Both the position numbers and the translations under genes were made by a program. A DNA stretch of 47,100 bases. Origin: Leucothrix pacifica. GTDB taxonomy: Bacteria > Pseudomonadota > Gammaproteobacteria > Thiotrichales > Thiotrichaceae. The stretch spans positions 1-47,100 of the forward strand of contig NZ_QGKM01000038.1 in NCBI RefSeq assembly GCF_003172875.1, given 5' to 3'. The number at the start of each line of letters is the position of its first letter. Positions within the stretch are counted from its first letter, which is position 1. The notes below the pieces were generated by a model. That model had not been told where the DNA came from and ran no database searches. It was given only the letters and a program-made list of their open reading frames with translations. Shown piece by piece: positions 9,731 through 20,810 of this stretch.

Positions 9731-11887
9731 TTAGCCTGCTACCGGAAAGTATTTGCCACCATTAGCAGCCATTTCGCGCATTGTCTCGGTTGGTACATAC
9801 ATCGGACCTAAGTCTGTGTACTTGTCAGCCATATCACAGAACGTCTGCATACCCATTTGATCCATGTAGTTCATCGCACCACCCAGGAACGGTGGGAAAC
9901 CAATACCATAAATCAGGCCGATATCTGCTTCAGCCGGAGAAGCTACAATGCCCTCTTCCACACAGCGTGCGGTTTCGATACATAATGGAATCATCATGCG
10001 CTCAATGATTTCCTCATTGGTGAATTCTCTAGCGTCACCCAATACATCGCTCAGTAATTCAGGAACTGCTTCATCGGCTAGTTTCTTTGGTTTTCCACGC
10101 TTATCGTTCTCATAGCGATAGAAACCTTTCGCGTTTTTCTGGCCAAAACGTTCAAGTTTGAACATGCGGTCAATGGCATTTTCGTTATCATGAGACATGC
10201 GATCAGGGAAGCCCTCTGCCATCACCGCATCAGCATGATAAGCCGTATCAATACCAACTACATCCAGCAGATATGCAGGCCCCATCGGCCAGCCAAAACG
10301 CTCCATGACTTTGTCAACTTTCACAAAATCAGCACCTGACTCAAGCAAACCTGAGAAACCGCCAAAGTAAGGGAACAGTACACGGTTAACCAAGAAACCA
10401 GGACAGTCATTCACCACTACCGGTGTTTTACCCATCGCCTGAGCATAAGCAACTGTGCGAGCGATAGTTGCTTCAGACGTCTTCTCACCACGAATCACTT
10501 CTACCAATGGCATTCTGTGCACAGGGTTAAAGAAGTGCATTCCGCAGAATTGCTCCGGACGTTCCAGTGCAGTCGCCAGTTCAGTAATTGAGATGGTTGA
10601 CGTGTTAGATGCCAATACGGAGTCTGCTGAGATATTTTTCTCAACATCAGCCAGGACTGATTTCTTAACATTGACGTTTTCCACGACTGCTTCAACAACG
10701 ATGTCTGCACGATCGAAATCACCATAGCTCAGTGTCGGTGTGATCTGCGTAATGACTTTTGCCATCTTAGCTGCATCAATACGACCACGCTTAAGCTGAC
10801 CACCCAGTAGTTTAGTCGCCTCATCCAAACCAAGCTGAAGTGCTGGTTCGTTGATGTCTTTCATCAGAATTGGCGTACCACGTGACGCGGACTGATAGGC
10901 AATACCTCCACCCATGATACCAGCACCTAATACAGCTGCTTGCTTTACAGGCTCTGCTTCTGCCGTGTACTTTTTAGCAACACGCTTTACATGTTGATCT
11001 TTCAGGAACAGTCCAACCAATGATGCGGTAACACTGTTAGTTGCTAGCTTGGCAAAGCCTTTCGCTTCAATAAGCAGTGCTTTGTCACGCGTCATAGTGC
11101 AGGTCTTTTCGATGGTCTTCAGTACCAACATCGGTGATGGGTAGTGAGGACCAGCTTTAGCACCGATGACACCCCGTGCACTTTCAAACGCCATCATCTG
11201 TTCCATGTTATTCAACAGGACAGGAGTTTGTTTTTCTGTACGACGTGCTTGGTAATCAAATACGCCATCAGCGCAATCATTGAGCAAGCGAAGAGCTGAG
11301 TCGCGTAAATCATCAGGTGCAACAGCAGCATCCACAGCGCCGACTTTTAAAGCCGCATCCGCTTTATTTTCAGTGCCGCCGCAGATCCACTCATTGGCAT
11401 TATCAATACCAATCAAACGAGGCAATCTAACCGTTCCACCCCAGCCCGGATAGATGCCCAGTTTAACTTCTGGCAATGCCACTTTGGCACCCTGTGCCAT
11501 CACGCGATAGTCAGCCGTTAACGCCAGCTCAAAACCACCACCGAAGCAAATACCATTAATCGCCACAACCGTTGGACATGGCATATCTTCGATTTCATTA
11601 AACAATGTGTTTATCTTCGCCAAGTAGTCAGTGATGAACGCTTGCTCAGCATCAAACATCTTTGAGAACTCAGTGATGTCAGCACCGACGATGAATTCTT
11701 TCTTAGCACTACTAAGTAGCAGACCGCGTAAGTCAGACTGGCCTTTAATCGCATCAACCGCTTGGCGAAGGTCATCTAATGCAGCCTGGCTGAGTGTGTT
11801 GATATCGCTGTCTTTCTGATCGAATACAAGCTCATACATGCCTGATCCGAGATTCTCAACACGAATGGAGTTTCCTTCCATTAACAT
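9731..11887 (-). CDS. fadB: Fatty-acid oxidation complex alpha subunit (enoyl-CoA hydratase / 3-hydroxyacyl-CoA dehydrogenase)
   Basis: This 718-residue multifunctional enzyme aligns from its first residues with E. coli FadB, so I keep the start at 11887, which has GGAG upstream. The N-terminal crotonase domain (about 1-190) has [22 protein letters not shown] and [15 protein letters not shown], carrying both catalytic glutamates. The dehydrogenase domain (about 310-715) has the NAD motif [13 protein letters not shown] and [14 protein letters not shown]. It hydrates and oxidises enoyl-CoAs and passes product to FadA. It lies between the SCP2-domain gene (27-bp gap) and fadA. Confidence 0.95.
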   Translation of the reverse strand: MLMEGNSIRVENLGSGMYELVFDQKDSDINTLSQAALDDLRQAVDAIKGQSDLRGLLLSSAKKEFIVGADITEFSKMFDAEQAFITDYLAKINTLFNEIEDMPCPTVVAINGICFGGGFELALTADYRVMAQGAKVALPEVKLGIYPGWGGTVRLPRLIGIDNANEWICGGTENKADAALKVGAVDAAVAPDDLRDSALRLLNDCADGVFDYQARRTEKQTPVLLNNMEQMMAFESARGVIGAKAGPHYPSPMLVLKTIEKTCTMTRDKALLIEAKGFAKLATNSVTASLVGLFLKDQHVKRVAKKYTAEAEPVKQAAVLGAGIMGGGIAYQSASRGTPILMKDINEPALQLGLDEATKLLGGQLKRGRIDAAKMAKVITQITPTLSYGDFDRADIVVEAVVENVNVKKSVLADVEKNISADSVLASNTSTISITELATALERPEQFCGMHFFNPVHRMPLVEVIRGEKTSEATIARTVAYAQAMGKTPVVVNDCPGFLVNRVLFPYFGGFSGLLESGADFVKVDKVMERFGWPMGPAYLLDVVGIDTAYHADAVMAEGFPDRMSHDNENAIDRMFKLERFGQKNAKGFYRYENDKRGKPKKLADEAVPELLSDVLGDAREFTNEEIIERMMIPLCIETARCVEEGIVASPAEADIGLIYGIGFPPFLGGAMNYMDQMGMQTFCDMADKYTDLGPMYVPTETMREMAANGGKYFPVAG

Positions 11888-11914
11888 GATATTTCTCCGT
11901 GATTCTATTGAGGA

Positions 11915-12229
11915 TTAAGCAACAGGGAATAAATTTGTCAGCTGTGTAGCCAACATCATATTGCCAGTGGCTTTGATGCGACCTGCCATGAATGCCTGCA
12001 TCCCATCTGTTTCGCCAGACATCACTTCCTGAAGTGTTTCTGCATCCATTGATAAGGTCACACTTGGATCATCATGCTCGCTTTCAACGATTTCACACTT
12101 GCCATCACTGACAATCGCATGCCAATACTCATCATCGATATCGAATTGAAAGATCTCATCAACACCCGATGCTGCATCTGCATCAAAGCGTTCTTCCATT
12201 TGCTTGAATACTTCTTTTACTTCACTCAT
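11915..12229 (-). CDS. SCP2 sterol-binding domain protein
   Basis: This 104-residue acidic protein is a single SCP2 fold: DEIFQFDIDDE at about 24-34, then DDPSVTLSMDAETLQEVMSG and AFMAGRIKATGNMMLATQL. SCP2 domains have a lipid-binding tunnel and often bind acyl-CoA. Its place between an acyl-CoA dehydrogenase gene and fadB suggests a carrier role for acyl-CoA in beta-oxidation; that is inference from context. ATG at 12229 has GAGGAG close upstream. Confidence 0.85.
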   Translation of the reverse strand: MSEVKEVFKQMEERFDADAASGVDEIFQFDIDDEYWHAIVSDGKCEIVESEHDDPSVTLSMDAETLQEVMSGETDGMQAFMAGRIKATGNMMLATQLTNLFPVA

Positions 12230-12335
12230 GACAAACTCCTCGATTTAATTTTGTTTATCTGTTCATTTCAGGGCCTGATGTGGCTCCAGATCTGTCGTAT
12301 CCTACAACCACATCACCCTATTCGTTTGCTAAAAC

Positions 12336-14135
12336 TTAGAAGCTAAACAGTTCAGCATCCAGTTCCATCAGGTTATCTGCGCCTGAACTCATGGTTTCAA
12401 CCAATGTGCGTGTTCTAGGTAGCATACGCTCATAGTAGAATCGTGCAGTACTTAGTTTAGCCTTGTAGAAATCAGCTTCGTCGGTTCCGTTGTCGAGCTT
12501 TTCCTGAGCCGTCTTAGCCATACGTGCCCACAAGTAAGCTAACGTCACGTAACCTGAGTACATTAGATAATCAACCGACGCCGCACCAACCTCATCGCGG
12601 TTTTTCATCGCCTTCATGCCGATCTTCATCGTCAGGTTACCCCATTCCTTATTCATTTCAGCCAGTGGCTTGAGGAAAGGTTTCAGTGCTTTATTACCAG
12701 ACTCTTCCTTGCAGAATTTATGAATGATCTTAGTGAATTTACGTAGCGATTCACCTTGAGTCATTAGTACTTTACGACCTAACAAGTCCAGTGCCTGAAT
12801 CTGTGTGGTTCCTTCATACAACATAGAAATACGGCTGTCGCGAACATTCTGCTCCATGCCCCACTCAGCGATGTAACCATGACCACCAAACACCTGTAGC
12901 CCGTGATTAGCCGCTTCAAACCCAAGCTCTGTTAAGAAGGCTTTAGCGATAGGCGTCAATAATGCCAATAAGGTATCCGCATCTTTACGCTCGTCTTCAT
13001 TAGTTGCGTGAGAAGCACTGTCAACCAACATCGCCGTGTAGTAACACAAAGCACGACCACCTTCAGCGATTGCTTTTTGTGTCAGTAGCATTTTACGAAC
13101 TTCCGGATGAACGATAATCGGATCAGCCGGACCCTCAGGGTTTTTATCACCGCTTAATGAACGCATCTGCAGACGATCTTTCGCGTAGGCCAAAGAGCCC
13201 TGGAAGCCAAGCTCTGCATGAGCCAAGCCCTGAATCGCAGTACCGATGCGCGCTACATTCATGAATGTGAACATGCAGTTCAGACCACGATTTGGCGGGC
13301 CAATCAGGAAACCTTTAGCGCCATCAAAATTGATCACGCATGTCGCGTTACCGTGAATACCCATCTTGTGCTCGATCGAACCGCAGGCCACACCATTTCG
13401 CTCGGCAACATTTCCGTCTGCATCTGGCAAGAATTTAGGGACGATGAATAATGAAATCCCTTTAGTCCCCTCAGGTGCATCAGGTAGACGCGCCAGAACG
13501 ATGTGGACAATATTGCCCGCCATATCGTGCTCACCTGCAGAGATAAAGATCTTAGTGCCTGTCAGACTATAGCTGCCGTCATCATTCGCTTCTGCGCGAG
13601 TGCGTAACATACCCAAATCTGTACCACAGTGAGACTCAGTCAGACACATTGTGCCCGTCCACTCGCCACTGATTAACTTGGTCAAATAAGTCTGTTTTTG
13701 CTCATCCGTACCATGCTCTTCGATAGTCGCCATTGCACCATGACTTAGACCGGGATACATACTCCATGACCAGTTAGCCGTACCAATCATTTCGTTGATG
13801 ACGATACCCAGAGATTCCGGAAGGCCTTGTCCGCCCCATTCTGGCTTATGTGGCAATGAAGGCCAGCCTGCCTCTACATATTGTTCGTAAGCAGCCTTAA
13901 AACCGTCTGGTGTGGTAACCACACCATTTTCAAAGTGACAGCCCTGCTGGTCACCACTTTGGTTAAGTGGTCCAATCACACGCTCTGAAAACTTCGCACC
14001 TTCATCAATGATTGCCTCAACCACATCAGCAGTGGCTTCTTCGAAACCCGGTAGTTGCTGATAATGCTGCTCAACGTCGAATACTTCATTAAGCACAAAT
14101 TTCATTTCGCGTTGGGGAGCTTTATATTCTGGCAT
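12336..14135 (-). CDS. Acyl-CoA dehydrogenase, long (about 600 residues) type
   Basis: This 599-residue flavoenzyme performs the first step of beta-oxidation. N-terminal, middle and C-terminal acyl-CoA dehydrogenase domains can be followed: CLTESHCGTDLG in the FAD region, GIHGNATCVI, GGHGYIAEWGMEQNVRDSRI, and YEGTTQIQALDLLG, which contains the presumed catalytic glutamate. It has the extra C-terminal domain typical of the DmdC/FadE5-like group, and differs from the roughly 800-residue enteric FadE. Being upstream of SCP2, fadB and fadA, fatty acyl-CoA is the likely substrate. A methylmercaptopropionyl-CoA dehydrogenase role is the main alternative, since DmdC is in the same broad group. Confidence 0.88.
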   Translation of the reverse strand: MPEYKAPQREMKFVLNEVFDVEQHYQQLPGFEEATADVVEAIIDEGAKFSERVIGPLNQSGDQQGCHFENGVVTTPDGFKAAYEQYVEAGWPSLPHKPEWGGQGLPESLGIVINEMIGTANWSWSMYPGLSHGAMATIEEHGTDEQKQTYLTKLISGEWTGTMCLTESHCGTDLGMLRTRAEANDDGSYSLTGTKIFISAGEHDMAGNIVHIVLARLPDAPEGTKGISLFIVPKFLPDADGNVAERNGVACGSIEHKMGIHGNATCVINFDGAKGFLIGPPNRGLNCMFTFMNVARIGTAIQGLAHAELGFQGSLAYAKDRLQMRSLSGDKNPEGPADPIIVHPEVRKMLLTQKAIAEGGRALCYYTAMLVDSASHATNEDERKDADTLLALLTPIAKAFLTELGFEAANHGLQVFGGHGYIAEWGMEQNVRDSRISMLYEGTTQIQALDLLGRKVLMTQGESLRKFTKIIHKFCKEESGNKALKPFLKPLAEMNKEWGNLTMKIGMKAMKNRDEVGAASVDYLMYSGYVTLAYLWARMAKTAQEKLDNGTDEADFYKAKLSTARFYYERMLPRTRTLVETMSSGADNLMELDAELFSF

Positions 14136-14200
14136 TTCTGTTCACCTGTGTTTTTATCATTATGGAATCATCAATCATTTGCTGGCTTTGTCCAATAACA

Positions 14201-14256
14201 AAAGCTGTCAATGTTAATAACAAACTTAATCAGTCGGATATTAACCTGACAGCTTT
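14201..14256 (-). terminator. Long interrupted inverted repeat after fadH, probable terminator
   Basis: AAAGCTGTCA (14201-14210) pairs with TGACAGCTTT (14247-14256), and inside it GTTAATA (14213-14219) pairs with TATTAAC (14239-14245). On the minus strand the stem is followed by CTTTTGTTATT. It lies 7 bases after the fadH stop and before the acyl-CoA dehydrogenase gene, so it probably ends the fadH transcript. Confidence 0.6.
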
Positions 14257-14262
14257 ATACTA

Positions 14263-16302
<2,040 letters not shown>

Positions 16303-16314
16303 TTACTCTGGGAA

Positions 16315-17154
16315 TTATTTTTCAAATGGTGCTTGTACGGGATGAAGCGGCTCAAACTCTCCGGCTTGCTTCTGAGCCTGTGCAGCCATGCTGAGCATAA
16401 GATCATTGGCGTGAAACATGCCGGACTGCCAGGTTGCCATGTATTGCAAACTGTCAGCGACGCTGTGATCTCTTGCATAATTAATCATGTGTTTGGTGCC
16501 AGCGACCGCTAGCGGAGAATGCGCTGCAATTTGCTTGGCGATACCCATCACTGCTTCTAGCATCTGATCGGTATTGTCAAAGACCTGATTGACGAATCCA
16601 GCATTAAATGCTTCGTCTGCTTTAAATTTTCTGGCTGTGAACGCGAGCTCTCTTGCCAGTCCTGGTGGCATTAATGCAGGCAAGCGCTGTAACGTGCCTA
16701 AATCAGCTGTCATTCCTAAAGCCGTCTCTTTGACCGTAAAAAAAGCATCTTTTGTGCAGTAACGGCTGTCTGTCGCACACACCAAGTCAACCGCGCCACC
16801 GATACAGCCACCCTGTACCGCACTTAACACCGGGATACGTATATTTTCCAGTGTGTTGAAACATTCCTGTAACTGTAGCACCAAGCGCCTGACATACTCA
16901 CCACGTCGGCCTTGCTCGCCACCAAACATTTTGGGGTCGGGGCTCTGGAATACCTGAAGATCCATACCAGCGCAGAAGTGTTTACCGGTTGAGGAGATAA
17001 CCAGCACACGCGCTTCAGCGGATTGATCAATACTATGTAATGCCTGAGGAAACTCAGTCCAGAACGCCTTGTTCATGCTGTTTAGCTTTTCAGGACGTTT
17101 GAATTGCAGATGCGCAATATGGTCACTGACTTCAATATCAAAACATTGATACAT
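16315..17154 (-). CDS. Crotonase-family protein, delta(3,5)-delta(2,4)-dienoyl-CoA isomerase-like
   Basis: This 279-residue crotonase has the oxyanion segments HFCAGMDL and GGCIGGAVDLVCATDSRYC. Three acidic residues known in ECH1 dienoyl-CoA isomerase have counterparts: the Asp of GGAVDL, the Glu of FFTVKET, and the Asp of MTADLGTLQRLP. Plain hydratases lack the last. It would convert 3,5-dienoyl-CoA into 2,4-dienoyl-CoA, the substrate of FadH, which is encoded 15 bp downstream, so chemistry and gene order agree. Start ATG follows GGAGGAAATAACGA. It is transcribed away from the TetR gene. Confidence 0.85.
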   Translation of the reverse strand: MYQCFDIEVSDHIAHLQFKRPEKLNSMNKAFWTEFPQALHSIDQSAEARVLVISSTGKHFCAGMDLQVFQSPDPKMFGGEQGRRGEYVRRLVLQLQECFNTLENIRIPVLSAVQGGCIGGAVDLVCATDSRYCTKDAFFTVKETALGMTADLGTLQRLPALMPPGLARELAFTARKFKADEAFNAGFVNQVFDNTDQMLEAVMGIAKQIAAHSPLAVAGTKHMINYARDHSVADSLQYMATWQSGMFHANDLMLSMAAQAQKQAGEFEPLHPVQAPFEK

Positions 17155-17208
17155 TCGTTATTTCCTCCAAAACTCGCCGATATATGCGGCATCATATGTA
17201 ATAGGGTC

Positions 17209-17237
17209 AAAGTATCTGCTTATCTTGACGGTGTCAA
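17209..17237 (-). promoter_or_regulatory. Candidate promoter of the crotonase-fadH operon
   Basis: On the minus strand TTGACA (17237-17232) and TACTTT (17214-17209) are 17 bases apart. Its -35 box lies inside the palindrome at 17224-17238. Confidence 0.5.
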
Positions 17238-17238
17238 G
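17224..17238. promoter_or_regulatory. Candidate TetR operator in the tetR-crotonase divergent region
   Basis: CTTGAC-GGT-GTCAAG is a perfect 6-bp inverted repeat with a 3-base centre. It covers TTGACA of the leftward promoter and TTGACG (17225-17230), a possible -35 for tetR with TAGGGT 17 bases on. A repressor bound here would block both directions. Confidence 0.5.
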
Positions 17239-17259
17239 TTAGATTGATAGGGTAACAAC

Positions 17260-17940
17260 ATGAGTAAAACTGATAGCAAAAATAAAGCGAATTACCACCA
17301 CGGTGACCTGCATGGGTCACTGACACAAGCGGCGAGCCTTTTGATCCAGGAAAACGGTGTAGACGCCCTGTCGATGAGAAAGCTGGCGGATGTGGTTGGC
17401 GTGTCGCGTACTGCGCCTTATCACCACTTCAAGGACAAGAATGCCCTGTTGTGTGCGATTGCTGAGGAGGGATTCAGGCTTCAGGCAACAATTATTAACT
17501 CGGTGAGTGATGACTGCACGAAGGATGTTTCTGAACAATTCGCAGAATTCGTCCAGAGCTATATACGTTTTGCCAGTGAACACCCCGCTCACTATGATCT
17601 AATGTACGGCGGAAGTATCTGGAAGCAAAAGCAAGCTTCAGAGTCATTGCAAAAAGCAGCTTACGATAGCTTTAAACAGTGGCTAAACCGAATCGAGAGC
17701 CTACAACAACAAGGCTTCTTATCAGCAGATGAAACCGCCATTCGTTTAGCACAGGTTACATGGGGCACCTTGCACGGGTTGTGCCGTTTGGCCAATGACG
17801 GCGTCTATATTAATCAGAATGATGTTTTAGAAATGGGTCTTACGGCAGCGCGCTTGTTTATGCTTAATGGCGCTGCAGGCTCTCAGAATACGTCTTGCTC
17901 TGGCGGTATTGACCAGGCGTCATCCCCGTCCAGCGCTTAA
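17260..17940 (+). CDS. TetR-family regulator with WHG-type C-terminal domain
   Basis: This 226-residue protein has the N-terminal helix-turn-helix NYHHGDLHGSLTQAASLL ... LSMRKLADVVGVSRTAPYHHFKDK (about residues 11-60). The ligand domain contains FASEHPAHYDLMYGG and TWGTLHGLCRL, the WHG-type C domain. It is divergent from the dienoyl-CoA isomerase-fadH operon, with a palindrome over the shared promoters, so I infer an acyl-CoA-responsive repressor of that operon. The last 20 or so residues (after LFMLNGAAG) are low-complexity, and their codons lie antisense to the end of the AraC gene (77-bp tail-to-tail overlap), suggesting the original stop was lost. Confidence 0.85.
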   Translation: MSKTDSKNKANYHHGDLHGSLTQAASLLIQENGVDALSMRKLADVVGVSRTAPYHHFKDKNALLCAIAEEGFRLQATIINSVSDDCTKDVSEQFAEFVQSYIRFASEHPAHYDLMYGGSIWKQKQASESLQKAAYDSFKQWLNRIESLQQQGFLSADETAIRLAQVTWGTLHGLCRLANDGVYINQNDVLEMGLTAARLFMLNGAAGSQNTSCSGGIDQASSPSSA

Positions 17941-18925
17941 AGGATCGGAAAAATGCTGATGGCTCATCAAATCCCATTAAACCGGCAACATCTGTAATCG
18001 ATAGCTGTGGTGAGTTCATGTAATCGATTGCTGACTGGCGACGGCATTCATCTTTAATCTTTTGATAGGTCGTATCTTCTTCCAGCAAGCGACGACGCAA
18101 GGTTGAGACCGACATGTTCAATGTCTTAGCCATTTGCTCAGCACTCGGTGGCGCAATACTAAAATCCCGACCAATCAGTGAAATCACCTGCTCACGCAAA
18201 CTACTGTCTTCACTACCCACCATCACGAGTAACTGATACGGAGCTGTCTTCAGAAAAGCCCGAAGTGTTTTTTCATTTTGTACGACCGGGTAATCAAGAT
18301 AGCGAGCCGGAAATACAATCACATTATCGTGCTGTGAGAACTTCACTTCAGAGCGAAAACGAGCACGACTATTCGCCAAAGCCTCTGACTCGGGAAACTT
18401 AAAGTAAGCCGCTTTAAGCACAACTCGCTCACCAATTAACCAGCTAATAAAGTGATGCCACATTGACAGAGAGGTAATAATTTCTGCCGGTGATTGATTG
18501 TTAAGAAAGTCTTCAGTAACTTTACTGTCCATACTATTTAAGGCAGCAAACGACACCTTGGCGTAACGACCACGACTAATAATATCGGGCTTGATACGAG
18601 CGCCACGACAAATCTCATGAAAGTCACTGGCGCGATTAATCGCCTCTCCAAGCGTGCGGCTATGGATAATAGCCAAACACATCATGCGGAAGGTACCATT
18701 TGGCACCTTTCCGACACTAATCATTCCAAAGAACTCATCCTGCGCTATATACATAACGCGCTGATACAGCGCACTGAACAATTCAGCTGATATTGGTTTT
18801 TCATGCTCCAGATCCAGCGCATTGATTCCTACATAAGCCATTAACTCATTTTGGTCATAACCCTGATCGCGCACCTGTGATAGCAGGTGTCGGACATAAC
18901 TGGCAGGAACGGTGATTGACTTCAT
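17864..18925 (-). CDS. AraC-family regulator with arabinose-binding-type N domain
   Basis: This 353-residue regulator has an N-terminal Arabinose_bd-type domain (about 1-210, with FRMMCLAIIHSRTLGEAI), as in OruR/ArgR-like AraC proteins. Its C-terminal pair of helix-turn-helix motifs (about 245-345) is AEQMAKTLNMSVSTLRRRL and ITDVAGLMGFDEPSAFFRSF, ending KRWTGMTPGQYR. The effector is unknown. Its ATG overlaps the stop of the LprI-like gene by one base, so both are probably one transcript. Its 3' end overlaps the convergent TetR gene by 77 bp. Confidence 0.87.
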   Translation of the reverse strand: MKSITVPASYVRHLLSQVRDQGYDQNELMAYVGINALDLEHEKPISAELFSALYQRVMYIAQDEFFGMISVGKVPNGTFRMMCLAIIHSRTLGEAINRASDFHEICRGARIKPDIISRGRYAKVSFAALNSMDSKVTEDFLNNQSPAEIITSLSMWHHFISWLIGERVVLKAAYFKFPESEALANSRARFRSEVKFSQHDNVIVFPARYLDYPVVQNEKTLRAFLKTAPYQLLVMVGSEDSSLREQVISLIGRDFSIAPPSAEQMAKTLNMSVSTLRRRLLEEDTTYQKIKDECRRQSAIDYMNSPQLSITDVAGLMGFDEPSAFFRSFKRWTGMTPGQYRQSKTYSESLQRH

Positions 18926-19701
18926 TAGCGATTAATTCTTGTTGGGCGAATAACTTTGGCATCTTTAACCAAAATAAGCATATTGTTTTCATCACAATCA
19001 ACACTTTCAACGGAACAGGCAGCACCAGATATCACGCCTAAGTTGTAGCTCAGACTAACTTTCTTATCCAGTAACTCTCTTTCTCGCTGGCAAAATGCAG
19101 TGTTGGCCACTTCGGTAAAGCTCTTACGTTTTTCATCGACTAAGTCCAGAAAACAAGCACCATCACCCAGTGAAAAACCACGGATGGTAGCGACTCTGAG
19201 CTGGTTATTATCCACAACGCCGGCGTCATGAATAGTACCAGCTGTCTTAACTGCGGATTGACCTTCTTTTGGTAAGGTATCCAAATAACTGTATAGCTGC
19301 ATTACGCGAGCATTCATCATCAGGTTACGCAATTCCAGTACTCTCAGATGCTCCACACTATTGGGTTCTACCGGCCCGTAGGCCTGATCCATCCAGCGAT
19401 ACTCCAAGTCACGACTACGTGACCATAAATGCTGTGACTCTGTAATTATTGCACGTTGTGATGGTTTTGCTCTGGTCATTACCCGATCATAGGCACGATC
19501 CATTTCCTGATTTAAAGCGCGCTCTAATGCATTATAAGCAGCTATTTGTGAGGGTCTGTTACCTGCCCTTTGAGCAATAGTAATCTCCATAGCACGCATT
19601 CTGGTATTGAACCCTTCCATCTCAGTCGCCGCATGAGTAGTGACAGAACTGAGTAAAAGTAATAACAAGGAAGTGAAACTGACTGTAAGCAATCGACTCA
19701 T
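18925..19701 (-). CDS. Exported protein with LprI/DUF1311-like domain
   Basis: This 258-residue protein has a clear Sec signal peptide (MSRLLTVSFTSLLLLLLSSV, cleavage likely after THA). The following part (about 25-135) is helical with LNQEMDRAYDRVM ... RAIITESQHLWSRSRDLE, the pattern of lysozyme-inhibitor LprI N-terminal (DUF1311) domains. The C-terminal half (about 150-258) has four to five cysteines and no family I recognise. Lysozyme inhibition is known for few members, so I do not claim it. It overlaps the AraC-type regulator start by one base (TAATG); the pairing of an envelope protein with a regulator may be functional. Confidence 0.65.
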   Translation of the reverse strand: MSRLLTVSFTSLLLLLLSSVTTHAATEMEGFNTRMRAMEITIAQRAGNRPSQIAAYNALERALNQEMDRAYDRVMTRAKPSQRAIITESQHLWSRSRDLEYRWMDQAYGPVEPNSVEHLRVLELRNLMMNARVMQLYSYLDTLPKEGQSAVKTAGTIHDAGVVDNNQLRVATIRGFSLGDGACFLDLVDEKRKSFTEVANTAFCQRERELLDKKVSLSYNLGVISGAACSVESVDCDENNMLILVKDAKVIRPTRINR

Positions 19702-19842
19702 AATGAAGACTCTTGAAAAATAGTAAGAACAGAATGGTACCGACTATCCTACTGTTTTTTGTAGTTACTTTGCAGCAGGAAAATCAATAGTCACACCAGC
19801 ATAAATTCTATAGACGCTATTCTCCCATAGAAATTCCATAAA

Positions 19843-19877
19843 AAAAGGCACTGTGATAAGCATCAACAGTACCTTTT
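19843..19877 (-). terminator. Terminator after the peroxiredoxin gene
   Basis: On the minus strand AAAAGGTACTGT (19877-19866) pairs with ACAGTGCCTTTT (19854-19843), with one mismatch, followed by Ts. It lies about 80 bases past the peroxiredoxin stop. The rest of the 258-bp gap 19702-19959 shows nothing else clear. Confidence 0.65.
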
Positions 19878-19959
19878 GTCTTACGTATATTATTGATTAG
19901 CGGAACCTCATTTTTCAACACGCATTTAGTCGTGTCTCCAAAGAACCACTGATAAATTA

Positions 19960-20616
19960 TTACGCAGGCAGCTTTACGTAACGTAAGTAAGGCTTGATAG
20001 TTGTAAAACCTTGTGGGAATAGCTTAGTTGCAGACTCATCAGAAACCGTAGGAGGAATAATAACATCATCACCCTTTTTCCAGTTAACCGGTGTTGCAAC
20101 GCCATTACCTTCACCTACCTGTATTGCATCCAGCACGCGCAGGATTTCATCGAAGTTACGACCAGCACTCATTGGGTAAGTCATGCTTAGTTTTACTTTC
20201 TTGTCCGGACCAATGATAAACACAGTACGCACGGTCGCATTTGTTGCAGCAGTGCGAGATTCTGAACTCTCCTCATCAGCAGGTAGCATGTTGTAAAGTT
20301 TAGCAACGTTTAGGTCGGTGTCGGCAATCATTGGAAAGTTAACTTCAGAGCCCTGAGTCTCAAAAATGTCATCCGCCCATGCTGCATGGTTATCGACCGG
20401 GTCAATACTCAGACCGATGATCTTAGTGTTACGAGCAGCAAAGTCTGGTGCTAATTTAGCGGCATAGCCTAGTTCTGTTGTACAAACCGGCGTGAAATCT
20501 TTTGGATGAGAAAACAAGATTGCATAGCTATCACCAATCCACTCATGAAAGTTAATCGCGCCTTCAGTCGTTTGAGCGGTAAAATCCGGAGCGATATCGT
20601 TAATACGAAGTGACAT
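19960..20616 (-). CDS. 1-Cys peroxiredoxin (Prx6 type)
   Basis: This 218-residue thiol peroxidase reduces hydrogen peroxide and organic peroxides. The peroxidatic cysteine is C45 in HPKDFTPVCTTELG (P38, T42, C45). The long C-terminal extension with PVNWKKGDDVIIPP and FTTIKPYLRYVKLP is characteristic of the Prx6 subfamily. There is no second conserved resolving cysteine, so the reductant must be external. ATG at 20616 follows TTAAGGAAAT. It appears to be a single gene. Confidence 0.92.
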   Translation of the reverse strand: MSLRINDIAPDFTAQTTEGAINFHEWIGDSYAILFSHPKDFTPVCTTELGYAAKLAPDFAARNTKIIGLSIDPVDNHAAWADDIFETQGSEVNFPMIADTDLNVAKLYNMLPADEESSESRTAATNATVRTVFIIGPDKKVKLSMTYPMSAGRNFDEILRVLDAIQVGEGNGVATPVNWKKGDDVIIPPTVSDESATKLFPQGFTTIKPYLRYVKLPA

Positions 20617-20810
20617 AGTATTTCCTTAAGTTGTATTTTGTTGACGGCTATTCTACGAGGAAATGGCGCTATGAAAAGCCTGTTAGCTATGATCAAAAAT
20701 CACATTTTTATCTATTTTTGAGATATATAGTATTTCATACATCATTTTTTTAGAAATTAAATATACATACTTACTCTTTGAACGGTGACGTTTATGCGCT
20801 TGCGTCAGTC

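Noticed and set aside
12277-12314. GATGTGG/CCACATC inverted repeat between the SCP2 and acyl-CoA dehydrogenase genes
   Set aside because: It is a 7-bp stem with a 24-base loop and no T-run; too weak to call a terminator or operator.
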